Below are positions 7,474 to 12,987 of a stretch of DNA of 44,366 bases, piece after piece. The stretch's first letter is position 1, and each line of letters begins with the position of its first letter. Below the pieces are notes generated by a model. That model had not been told where the DNA came from. It saw nothing but the letters and a program-made list of their open reading frames with translations, and ran no database searches. The DNA is taken from the IMG/VR virus record IMGVR_UViG_3300010397_000059, positions 1 to 44,366 of that record. One strand, given 5' to 3'. The DNA is from a virus. The position numbers and the translations under genes are program-made.

Positions 7474-7691
7474 GCGGCGGACGCCAGCGAGGCTTTCGCT
7501 GCCAGCGATTCCTCGGTGATCACGATCATGCTGCGCGCGCGCAGGCGCAGAGTGATCGAATCGCCTGGTTGCAGCAGCTGCTCGGATTCAAGCGCATGCG
7601 GCTCACCGCCGGAATTGACGTCGGAGCGAACGACCTGGATCTTGACGGTGCCGACGTCGCCGGTGTGGGTCAGGCGCAAAGGGATTTGCAT
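7470..7691 (-). CDS. Hypothetical protein, 73 aa, beta-rich
   Basis: MQIPLRLTHTGDVGTVKIQ opens a small protein that looks like a beta-sandwich (alternating polar and hydrophobic strands, PGDSITLRLRARSMIVI) with an Ala-rich tail. There is no signal peptide or recognised domain. Its stop overlaps the start of the wall hydrolase by 4 bases, so the two are translationally coupled. The function is unknown. Confidence 0.65.
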   Translation of the reverse strand: MQIPLRLTHTGDVGTVKIQVVRSDVNSGGEPHALESEQLLQPGDSITLRLRARSMIVITEESLAAKASLASAA

Positions 7692-7704
7692 TTGTATACT
7701 CCTT

Positions 7705-7944
7705 TCAGGCGATGCTACTGACGGCGGCGGAAAGTTCGCGGGCGCGCAGCTGCTCGGCGCGTGCTTTGCCGGCGCGAATCGCGCTCAGCGTGTCGTGGCC
7801 GTTCTTGATGCCCCAATTGACTGAGGCAGTGGCGTTGCTAGCTGTGCAGCCGAGCGCGAGGGCAAATCGGCAGACGACTGCGCCGACGGACTCGGCATCG
7901 AGATTCTCGCCAGCCGGCAAGACGAAGAAGGCGACGGCGCTCAT
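7705..7944 (-). CDS. Hypothetical protein, 79 aa
   Basis: Begins with the ATG at 7944 (MSAVAFFVLPAGENLDAES) that overlaps the TGA of the tiny membrane protein upstream (ATGA). This overlap, not a strong Shine-Dalgarno, fixes the start. The middle is Ala-rich with VGAVVCRFALALG, and the C-terminus is a charged helix (RAGKARAEQLRARELSAA). No family was recognised. Confidence 0.6.
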   Translation of the reverse strand: MSAVAFFVLPAGENLDAESVGAVVCRFALALGCTASNATASVNWGIKNGHDTLSAIRAGKARAEQLRARELSAAVSSIA

Positions 7945-8051
7945 TGCGTGACCGCCGCGTAGATCTGCGAGGCGCCGAAGCCGACTAAGCAGATCGACGC
8001 GCATATCGCGACGGTGTAGCCGAGGAACGCAAGCCAATCGTTTAGCTTCAT
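7941..8051 (-). CDS. 36-aa single-span membrane protein (holin-like candidate)
   Basis: MKLNDWLAFLGYTVAICASI starts a protein with one clear transmembrane segment (about residues 6-32) and almost no soluble part. It ends in an ATGA overlap with the next gene and starts 21 bases after the VR3 gene's stop. Its size, and its position two genes upstream of the SleB-type hydrolase, make a mini-holin or membrane-permeabilising partner plausible. A regulatory or leader role cannot be excluded. Confidence 0.6.
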   Translation of the reverse strand: MKLNDWLAFLGYTVAICASICLVGFGASQIYAAVTQ

Positions 8052-8072
8052 GGGAATGATCCAAAAGGCCAA

Positions 8073-8495
8073 TTACTGACGGGCACGCGCCGACCGAACG
8101 GAGCGCACGAGGCCCTCGTGGCTCTGGAGGTGGTAGTCGGAAAAGCCGCTGCCGAAGCCGACGTCCCACGCGTAGCCCGACGGCGACGAGGCGACCGGGG
8201 TGCTGGTCCAGCACCAGCCGCCTTTGGTCTTGAAGAAATCCGTGTCGATCGCCGGATCAAAGCGCGAATCGTCGACGAGCGTGAGCAGCTCCTTGCGCGT
8301 TGGCATGCGCCAATCGGTGAAGCCGGCGAGGTCGAGTTCCGCCGCCAGCTTAGGTGCTTTCGCGAAGGTCGCGTGCTTGGACAGCTCCGCGCGCGGCCAC
8401 ATGAGATCGGTTTCTGTATCGAGCACGGCAACCCATTCGGCTGCCTCGTGCGGAAGCTGTTCGCCAGTGCTGCTGATCTTGATGAAGCGGCTCAT
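8073..8495 (-). CDS. DGR variable protein 3 (DUF1566-like lectin fold)
   Basis: A 140-residue third target. The start at the ATG at 8495 is supported by AAAGGAG eight bases upstream and by an ATGA overlap with the preceding gene. DUF1566 signatures are TDLMWPRAEL, FTDWRMPTRKELLTLVDDS, FDPAIDTDFF and WCWTSTPVASSPSG, then the variable segment and LVRSVRSARARQ. Variable residues read V, G, D, G, G, S, F, H, L, S, H. It lacks a signal peptide. It is separated from the other two targets by the hydrolase block, so the DGR acts on targets up to 3 kb from the TR. Confidence 0.92.
   Translation of the reverse strand: MSRFIKISSTGEQLPHEAAEWVAVLDTETDLMWPRAELSKHATFAKAPKLAAELDLAGFTDWRMPTRKELLTLVDDSRFDPAIDTDFFKTKGGWCWTSTPVASSPSGYAWDVGFGSGFSDYHLQSHEGLVRSVRSARARQ
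8079..8200 (-). repeat. DGR variable repeat 3 (VR3)
   Basis: A 122-base copy of the TR with 15 substitutions, all at TR adenines, including the first adenine of the repeat (GAC to GTC). It is followed by CAGTAA and AATTGGCCTTTTGG. It is the most diverged of the three VRs. Confidence 0.97.
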
Positions 8496-8707
8496 GGTGT
8501 GACTCCTTTGCGCCACAGACGATCCTCGGCCGCGCGGCGCGCAAGTTCAGCCGTCGCGAAATGCTCGAGGCGCGAGCCGTGGTTGTTTTCGGTGGCGAGC
8601 GCGGCATACGTGCCGCAGTCGTGAACGGTGACGAGCTCGCCGCAGCCATGCGTGGCGCAGAACTGCAGGCCGTCCATGTCGGGGTCTGTCCATAGGTATG
8701 CGCTCAT
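8492..8707 (-). CDS. Hypothetical protein, 71 aa
   Basis: Starts at the ATG at 8707, overlapping the pilin stop (ATGA), and ends in an ATGA overlap with variable protein 3. It thus links the pilin and a DGR target in one coupled unit. It begins [17 protein letters not shown] and contains [15 protein letters not shown] (three Cys, two His), perhaps a small metal site, then a charged helix. No family was recognised. Confidence 0.65.
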   Translation of the reverse strand: MSAYLWTDPDMDGLQFCATHGCGELVTVHDCGTYAALATENNHGSRLEHFATAELARRAAEDRLWRKGVTP

Positions 8708-9135
8708 GGACGGCAGCCAGTGGGCAGGTACTTGAGCGCGATCGTGCTGCTCGAGCACGTCCAGACCACCGATCCGGCATCGGGCGCGAACGTCGGCGAT
8801 AAGGACAATGTCTGTCCGACAACCGCTTCGTTGACCTGGTTGCCGTATTTGACGGTGATCACGCCGTCGACCACGTCAAGCTCGGTCACGAACTTGCCGG
8901 TGATGCTGGTGGGTGCTGCGAGCCCGGCGATCGTGTTATCAGCGGGCGGAGTGCCGGTATGGCTGTAGACGTCAGCGACGGCCGTCTTGGCGCCATCGGC
9001 AATAACGATGCCTTCGGACACCTGGGAGCGGATGACGTAGTCCTGGTAGGCGGGGATGGCGATAGCGGCCAGGACGGCGATGATCGCGACCACGATCATC
9101 AGTTCGATCAGGGTGAAGCCGGTGGCACGTTTCAT
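8704..9135 (-). CDS. Type IV major pilin (PilA-like)
   Basis: A complete 143-residue type IVa pilin. A short leader MKRATG precedes the prepilin peptidase site [19 protein letters not shown] with the invariant Glu5, the N-terminal alpha helix [16 protein letters not shown], a beta-rich globular domain, and a C-terminal disulfide loop between Cys of VVWTCSS and Cys of LPTGCRP. It would be inserted in the inner membrane, processed by the host PilD and assembled into host pili. No pilus assembly genes are nearby, so it depends on the host. A pilin in a phage is unusual; many phages use type IV pili as receptors. Confidence 0.93.
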   Translation of the reverse strand: MKRATGFTLIELMIVVAIIAVLAAIAIPAYQDYVIRSQVSEGIVIADGAKTAVADVYSHTGTPPADNTIAGLAAPTSITGKFVTELDVVDGVITVKYGNQVNEAVVGQTLSLSPTFAPDAGSVVWTCSSSTIALKYLPTGCRP

Positions 9136-9173
9136 TTTCTGCCCTCTTGGTCCGGAATGGACTGGGGGCGAGA

Positions 9174-9201
9174 GGATTACACATGGTGTTTATAAAGTCA
9201 A
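9174..9201 (-). promoter_or_regulatory. Possible sigma70 promoter for the pilin-DGR operon
   Basis: Minus strand: TTGACT (9196-9201), 16 bases, then TAATCC (9174-9179), about 40 bases before the pilin ATG. The -35 is good and the -10 weak. No sigma54 pilin-type promoter is visible. This would let pilin, the variable proteins and perhaps the DGR be expressed apart from the repressor transcript. Confidence 0.3.
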
Positions 9202-9267
9202 CAGTGAGTTTAACGCCGCGTGTACAATGATGCGCGCACGGGTGATCTGGCCCGGAGGAGCACGGGC

Positions 9268-9513
9268 ATGGCGACGAAGGCAGAAATTGAGTGCTCTGGG
9301 CCGAGTGCTGGCTCAGCCACGCAGCTGGACGATTCAGATCAGCGAAAACACGAATGCGACCGAACGGGTAAGCGCTTGATCGAGCATGGCGCAGTAATCA
9401 TTTTGAAGCATCGCGTTGCGCCTTTTGCTGATCGCATTGCCGCAATGCCTCGCGCATGGCCTTTTCTGATTCCGTGCGGAGATTGGCGTTCTGCTGTTCT
9501 TTGGTGGCGATGA
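9268..9513 (+). CDS. Possible small plus-strand ORF, 81 aa (doubtful)
   Basis: An ATG at 9268 follows an excellent ribosome-binding site (GGAGGAG, spacing 7) and, 40 bases upstream, a TACAAT box at 9223-9228. The first half (MATKAEIECSGPSAGSATQL) lies in the pilin-DUF4124 intergenic gap. The second half runs antisense through the 3' end of the DUF4124 gene. No domain is visible. The signals are better than the protein sequence. Confidence 0.3.
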   Translation: MATKAEIECSGPSAGSATQLDDSDQRKHECDRTGKRLIEHGAVIILKHRVAPFADRIAAMPRAWPFLIPCGDWRSAVLWWR

Positions 9514-9934
9514 CAGCACGTAGGCCAGCTGCGCGGGCTCGATCGGCCGCCTCCAACTGCTGAGAATTGGCGTTTTCTACGCCGGTGCGAACACTTACGT
9601 ACCGGGAACTTTCAAGGTCGCGAACCTGTGCCTTTAGGCTATTGATTTCGGACAAGTCCGGATCGTAGGCAAGTTTTTGCGCGTCACGGCGACATTGCGA
9701 ATCCGCGACGTTATCGGACATTGCCTTGAGTGGGTCGTTCTGTTGCGTCGATGGATGACCAGGTGCGCTTGATGCTGGTTTCGGAACATCCATAATCGCT
9801 TGCGCGTCTTTGCCACATTCTTGTTGGCTGAAGGTAACAACGCCGTTGACCGTGCATTTGTATACTTTCTGCGCATTCGCTGATCCACCCATGGCCATGC
9901 CGGCAAGCGCTACGCATGCAAATAACATTCGCAT
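9398..9934 (-). CDS. Periplasmic DUF4124-domain protein
   Basis: A 178-residue exported protein with a signal peptide (MRMLFACVALAGMAMGGSANA) and then a DUF4124 domain (QKVYKCTVNGVVTFSQQECG) at residues 22-45. The rest is a long charged helical region with Gln-rich coiled-coil character (ATKEQQNANLRTESEKAM). DUF4124 proteins are small periplasmic proteins common in beta- and gammaproteobacteria, with unclear function. It is part of the minus-strand cargo run between a small helical gene and the pilin. Confidence 0.8.
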   Translation of the reverse strand: MRMLFACVALAGMAMGGSANAQKVYKCTVNGVVTFSQQECGKDAQAIMDVPKPASSAPGHPSTQQNDPLKAMSDNVADSQCRRDAQKLAYDPDLSEINSLKAQVRDLESSRYVSVRTGVENANSQQLEAADRARAAGLRAVIATKEQQNANLRTESEKAMREALRQCDQQKAQRDASK

Positions 9935-9952
9935 AAAAGCCTCCCTGTTCGG

Positions 9953-10300
9953 TTAACGCGCTGGCGGCGCATCATCAGGATCGCACGCACATTGCACGCA
10001 CTCTTCGTAGTATTCCATGCGGTCGCGCAAAGTGAAAATGGCATCATCCGGCAAGTCATCAACATAGCTCGCCTTGTGGCGATCCAGCGTTCGAACTATT
10101 TCTGAATGCCATTGGCGCGAATGAATGATCTCGGAGATGCGTCGCAATGCTCGCGCGCGCTCGGTTTGCTCGATCTCTGGGAATGGCTTGGCAGGCGGCG
10201 GCCTGCATTGTTGCGGATCGACTTCAATTTTTCGCGGCGGCATATTTGCCGCGATCAAGTCCGTGAGCTGCTGGATGCGCTCTTCACGTAGATTCAACAT
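9953..10300 (-). CDS. Hypothetical protein, 115 aa
   Basis: The start at the ATG at 10300 (MLNLREERIQQLTDLIAANM) has GGAGAAA upstream. A start at 10321 lacks a site. Helical and charged, with a Pro-rich linker (CRPPPAKPFPEIEQ) and a C-terminal acidic CxC-containing tail (CVQCACDPDDAPP). It overlaps the 3' end of the repressor C-terminal frame by 17 bases. No family was recognised. Its place next to the repressor suggests co-expression in the lysogen. Confidence 0.65.
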   Translation of the reverse strand: MLNLREERIQQLTDLIAANMPPRKIEVDPQQCRPPPAKPFPEIEQTERARALRRISEIIHSRQWHSEIVRTLDRHKASYVDDLPDDAIFTLRDRMEYYEECVQCACDPDDAPPAR

Positions 10301-10568
10301 TCGATTTCTCCCTTTCTGCAAGATAGCGCCTGACCAATGAGATCAGATTTCCCTCATTGACCGTTTCTTTGGAGTCGGCTAGGAGGGAGTAGGCAAGCGC
10401 GATTTCACGCGGAGCTGGCTGGCGCTCGGGAACGTCTTCCATTTGGGCGACGCCGCTCAACACTTTCATCGCGTCGCGGAGAATGGATGGGTCCAATCTC
10501 GCCGCTTGAGACCCGCCAGCGACGACAATTGATCCCCCAGCGCCTTTGAGCTTCGAATGCGCCTTCAA
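10284..10568 (-). CDS. Repressor C-terminal frame (frameshifted part)
   Basis: A 94-codon frame lying +1 to, and overlapping, the HTH frame upstream. From SQAARLDPSILRDAMKVLSG to LISLVRRYLAEREKS it looks like the helical C-terminal part of short phage CI-like proteins, which in relatives is fused to the HTH. Its only start is a TTG without a ribosome-binding site. The simplest explanation is that it and the HTH frame are one gene separated by a one-base insertion. A five-base G run (coding strand, 10534-10538) is the likely spot. Confidence 0.55.
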   Translation of the reverse strand: MKAHSKLKGAGGSIVVAGGSQAARLDPSILRDAMKVLSGVAQMEDVPERQPAPREIALAYSLLADSKETVNEGNLISLVRRYLAEREKSNVEST

Positions 10569-10794
10569 ACGAGACCCCGCGCGTCCGCCAGTTACTTACG
10601 CGCGCAGTAGACCAGACAAATAGCTTACCCAAGTCCGTGGTGCCCATATCCAGACCCGGCTCGTTGAGAGCGATGGCTAATGCTTCCATCAGCCTATGGA
10701 AACTGGATGGGTCTGGGATCTTCTTGGTCACGCCCAATTGTCCGCGAACTAAACGCGCCGTTGTTACACTGGACGTTGACATTTCTTTAAACAT
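10405..10794 (-). CDS. CI-like repressor, HTH frame (apparently frameshifted)
   Basis: Starts at the ATG at 10794 or 10782. It contains a phage repressor HTH (residues ~55-95): TTDLGKLFVWSTARVSNWRT followed by RGVSFEGAFEAQRRWGIN. After this point the frame becomes Arg-rich nonsense, and the +1 frame continues with a plausible repressor tail. It lies divergent from the Cro-like gene, and its 5' end overlaps the cro promoter, so it probably binds there to keep the lytic operon off. If the shift is real, the phage may be clear-plaque or use another repressor; a homopolymer sequencing error is equally possible. Confidence 0.65.
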   Translation of the reverse strand: MFKEMSTSSVTTARLVRGQLGVTKKIPDPSSFHRLMEALAIALNEPGLDMGTTDLGKLFVWSTARVSNWRTRGVSFEGAFEAQRRWGINCRRWRVSSGEIGPIHSPRRDESVERRRPNGRRSRAPASSA

Positions 10795-10804
10795 GACGTG
10801 TAAT
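10776..10804 (+). promoter_or_regulatory. Early lytic promoter (PR-like) with candidate operator
   Basis: Plus strand: TTGACA (10776-10781), 17 bases, TGTAAT (10799-10804): a near-consensus sigma70 promoter. The start would fall about 3 bases before the cro ATG at 10814, making a nearly leaderless transcript. An imperfect palindrome ACATGACGTGT (10791-10801) overlaps the -10 and could be an operator. The repressor start codons also lie here. Confidence 0.6.
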
Positions 10805-11209
10805 TCGCGCCATATGAGCGCCAATCGCACGCCAGAACTTCACCCGCATGCCGAGCTTATCGATCGCTTGGGCGGCCCAAGCAAGCTTGCAGACGCGCTG
10901 GGATTCGAAGGTCCCGGTCGCGTGCAGCGAATCCAGAACTGGAAATATCGCGGCATCCCGGAAGTGATCTTCCTGCGCAACCCGCAGATTTTCGGCATCT
11001 GGGGCGAAGGCGATAAACGCGATGCGGAGGCGGCGTGAGATGTTCTCAGTGATGCGTGATCCTTTTTTCGGCTTGCGTTTGTGCTGCGACTTGTGCGCCG
11101 CGATTGTTTGCAGCATTTCCTGCCGCGTCACCTGCCGATATGCGAGCACCTCGTATATCACGTCGTTCTGCGCATCCTTGATCGATGTCTTGACAGTGGG
11201 CAGCTCCAT
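10787..11209 (-). CDS. Minus-strand ORF opposite cro, 140 aa (uncertain)
   Basis: Has a strong ribosome-binding site (GGAGG, spacing ~6) before the ATG at 11209 and a plausible N-terminus (MELPTVKTSIKDAQNDVIY, then a Lys-rich HKSQHKRKPKKG). From about residue 60 it runs antisense through cro and loses protein-like character. It may be a real small gene whose frame happens to stay open, expressed when cro is silent. No domain was recognised. Confidence 0.4.
   Translation of the reverse strand: MELPTVKTSIKDAQNDVIYEVLAYRQVTRQEMLQTIAAHKSQHKRKPKKGSRITENISRRLRIAFIAFAPDAENLRVAQEDHFRDAAIFPVLDSLHATGTFESQRVCKLAWAAQAIDKLGMRVKFWRAIGAHMARITRHV
10814..11038 (+). CDS. Cro-like HTH regulator
   Basis: A 74-residue protein divergent from the repressor. 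The HTH runs from IDRLGGPSKLADALGF to RVQRIQNWKYRGIPE, ending with a short tail (IFGIWGEGDKRDAEAA). This is the usual form of small Cro proteins encoded opposite CI in temperate phages, and it would repress repressor transcription after induction. The ATG at 10814 lies just after the predicted promoter without a leader. The stop is followed by the TGAGATG motif, repeated at 11307-11313 and after the AEAT-type end near 11690. Confidence 0.8.
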   Translation: MSANRTPELHPHAELIDRLGGPSKLADALGFEGPGRVQRIQNWKYRGIPEVIFLRNPQIFGIWGEGDKRDAEAA

Positions 11210-11233
11210 TCCGGCCTCCGTGTGTGGTGACGA

Positions 11234-11285
11234 CTTCGCAAGCGAAGCCTATCACGGTGCGCCGGGACTCTATTGGAGTTCCCGG
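11234..11285. promoter_or_regulatory. Two hairpins between small early genes
   Basis: CTTCGC AA GCGAAG (11234-11247) is a perfect 6-base stem. CCGGGACTC/GAGTTCCCGG (11262-11285) is a 9-base stem with one bulge. No U-run follows on either strand. They lie in the leader of the 11209 minus gene and in the plus-strand region downstream of cro, so RNA regulation or attenuation is likely. Otherwise 11210-11344 holds no convincing gene. Confidence 0.45.
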
Positions 11286-11344
11286 TTTCTGACGGCAGAG
11301 GCGGCGTGAGATGGCGACTCGCGGAGAAATAATCGAATATTTGT

Positions 11345-11611
11345 TCAATCCGACCGATGTGCAGGGTCTGGTTGCCGAGCTGCAAGCCATTTTGTCAAAG
11401 CAGCAATCACGCCGCTGTCGGTGCTGTGTTGAGTGCTGCCGCCGCGCTTTAGCGATGAAAGCGAAGCATCGATCGAAACCAAAACTGCGGCGCGATTCGA
11501 AGCATTCGAAACGAGGGCATCGATGATCAATTCGTTCATCAATGCATTCGTCTGCAGATCCTTCAGCGCCAAGGCTATCTCGCGCGCTAATTCTTTCGTC
11601 AAATCGTTCAT
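11345..11611 (-). CDS. Small helical protein, 88 aa
   Basis: MNDLTKELAREIALALKDLQ opens a helical protein with leucine spacing (TNALMNELIIDALVSN), then a Ser-rich linker. Its ATG at 11611 has GGAG upstream, and that site lies in the arm of an inverted repeat (11620-11627 with 11650-11657), so translation may be controlled by RNA structure. No family was recognised. It is the second of three small minus-strand genes lying inside the plus-strand early operon. An overlapping plus frame (11311-11526) is judged a shadow. Confidence 0.6.
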   Translation of the reverse strand: MNDLTKELAREIALALKDLQTNALMNELIIDALVSNASNRAAVLVSIDASLSSLKRGGSTQHSTDSGVIAALTKWLAARQPDPAHRSD

Positions 11612-11619
11612 GCGGGACT

Positions 11620-11657
11620 CCGGTATGTGGATGATGTCGCAACCGGAAGCATACCGG
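11620..11657 (-). promoter_or_regulatory. RBS-overlapping inverted repeat
   Basis: CCGGTATG (11620-11627) and CATACCGG (11650-11657) form an 8-base stem with a 22-base loop on the minus-strand leader. The stem includes part of the GGAG ribosome-binding site (11618-11621) of the 11611 gene, so folding would hide it. Confidence 0.5.
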
Positions 11658-11869
11658 GGTTCCGCTTTCTTGCGCGCCGAGGCGACATGAGATGAGCCAG
11701 GCGCGCATCATCATCTTGGTCTGCCCGTGCTGCGGTAATCCGCGCTGCCAGCGACACCGCGTCGCGCCAGCATCCAAAGACAATCGACCGTTCCCCGATT
11801 CGAACGCCAGCGCCGTAACTAGCAATCGTCCTTTGCCTCGACTATTCGGTGGCGCGACCGTTGCGTTGC

Positions 11870-12166
11870 CTATGCCAGCGCTTGAACTAGTTCGCGCAGT
11901 GAGTTCGATTCGGTCTGCATGCCGTTCGTCTGATTGCGCGCCAGCGTCTCGGAGCCACGCAGGTAATAACCTTGCGGTAGCGCCGCGACGGTCAATGCAT
12001 CGGCTTGAGCCAGAGCGAGAAATTGCATGACTGCGCGCATCTGTACTTCCGGCAATGCGCGGATCAATGATGCGCACACCGCGCGATATTCGAGCAGTCG
12101 GCCTTCGAGCGTTTCGACGCGTCCGAATAAGTGCTCGATCAACTGTCGATCGGGTATCTGTTCCAT
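11870..12166 (-). CDS. Small helical protein, 98 aa
   Basis: Starts at the ATG at 12166 (MEQIPDRQLIEHLFGRVETL), with GGAG seven bases upstream. A predicted coiled-coil N-terminus (LFGRVETLEGRLLEYRAVCA) is followed by a second helix pair. No domain was recognised. The frame is open upstream to 12355, but those codons read through the hairpin leader and are probably not translated. The start region is covered by two alternative hairpins (12173-12241). About 250 bases between this gene and 11611 hold only leader and repeats. Confidence 0.65.
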   Translation of the reverse strand: MEQIPDRQLIEHLFGRVETLEGRLLEYRAVCASLIRALPEVQMRAVMQFLALAQADALTVAALPQGYYLRGSETLARNQTNGMQTESNSLRELVQALA

Positions 12167-12172
12167 GGCGGG

Positions 12173-12241
12173 CTCCGGCTGGTTGGTTACGTCGCTGTAC
12201 CAAGCATGCCGGAGTGCCGTCTTTTTCTCCAACACTCCGGC
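12173..12241 (-). promoter_or_regulatory. Leader with two mutually exclusive hairpins over the RBS
   Basis: On the minus-strand RNA, element A GCCGGAGTG (12233-12241) is complementary over 9 bases to element B CACTCCGGC (12208-12216). B is also complementary over 7 bases to element C GCCGGAG (12173-12179), which contains the ribosome-binding site of the 12166 gene. B can pair with A (site free) or C (site hidden), but not both. This is switch- or attenuator-like. P1/P4-type C4 antisense control also uses complementary segments over a start site. The mechanism is inferred. Confidence 0.55.
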
Positions 12242-12353
12242 TTCCCAATGGGCACAGCGCCCGCCTGCTGTTAGCCAGGCTTCGGGAAATGCCGGTTTTT
12301 TCTTCCCCTTGCTCGCGCATGCGGGCATTCCATCATTCTTGCCGGAGTAGGGC

Positions 12354-12977
12354 ATGTCGAACGATTACCAGTCAGCCAGCTGCTCGATGCCGACGCGATC
12401 ACGATTGATTATGCATCGCACGATGCAGGCGATCAGTGCCAGCGGGCTCAATATCCTGAAGTTCGCTTCGCGCGTTGCCGAGAGATACGTCGGTTCGGTG
12501 CAGCCTCTGGAGCGCATCGTGGACTTCCACGAATCGGGCAGTACGGTGGAATCGGCGGTACGCGCAGAGCTTGGCAATGGGAAGCTCGTCGATCGGTTCA
12601 TCAAGGGGGTGGTGCGATTTCCTGTAGACCTCGAGGAAATATGGGTGGACTGTCTGCCCGAACCGAACCGCAGTGATCTGATCCGCGAGCTGGCATGGCG
12701 CTATGGGTTGATCGGGGCCAAGCTCCCAGCCGAGACGGCACACGAGCATATGGCACGGCTCAGTGATGTACTGGCCGACGCCGGTCGTACGGCCCAACTG
12801 CTCGCGCCGATGTTCGGGAGCGGCAAGCTCAGCCTTGAAGGCGAGAGCGGGCAGCGCATCAAGCATTCAATGGTGGTGATCGATCGAGCGATTGGCAACC
12901 TGGTGAGCCTGCGCGAGCAGATCGAATCACAACAGCAGCCAAAGCCTGCAGCCAAACCGGCGAAGCGCCGGCGCTGA
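12354..12977 (+). CDS. Hypothetical early protein, 207 aa
   Basis: The ATG at 12354 has GGAG seven bases upstream. A soluble, mainly helical protein: ISASGLNILKFASRVAERYV near the N-terminus, ELAWRYGLIGAKLPAETAHE centrally, SLREQIESQQQPKP and a basic tail AAKPAKRRR suited to nucleic-acid contact. It is the first well-supported gene of the plus-strand early operon after cro and is followed by a small gene and the primase-helicase. Replication or regulation is likely from position; no domain was recognised. Confidence 0.75.
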   Translation: MSNDYQSASCSMPTRSRLIMHRTMQAISASGLNILKFASRVAERYVGSVQPLERIVDFHESGSTVESAVRAELGNGKLVDRFIKGVVRFPVDLEEIWVDCLPEPNRSDLIRELAWRYGLIGAKLPAETAHEHMARLSDVLADAGRTAQLLAPMFGSGKLSLEGESGQRIKHSMVVIDRAIGNLVSLREQIESQQQPKPAAKPAKRRR

Positions 12978-12987
12978 AGTGATAGCC

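Noticed and set aside
5808-8200. VRs as ordinary gene duplication or recombination repeats
   Set aside because: Divergence is limited to positions where the TR has adenine, which drift or recombination would not produce.
11046-12320. 424-codon minus-strand ORF spanning the early region
   Set aside because: Arg/Ser-rich out-of-frame sequence across two better-supported small genes and their hairpin leaders.
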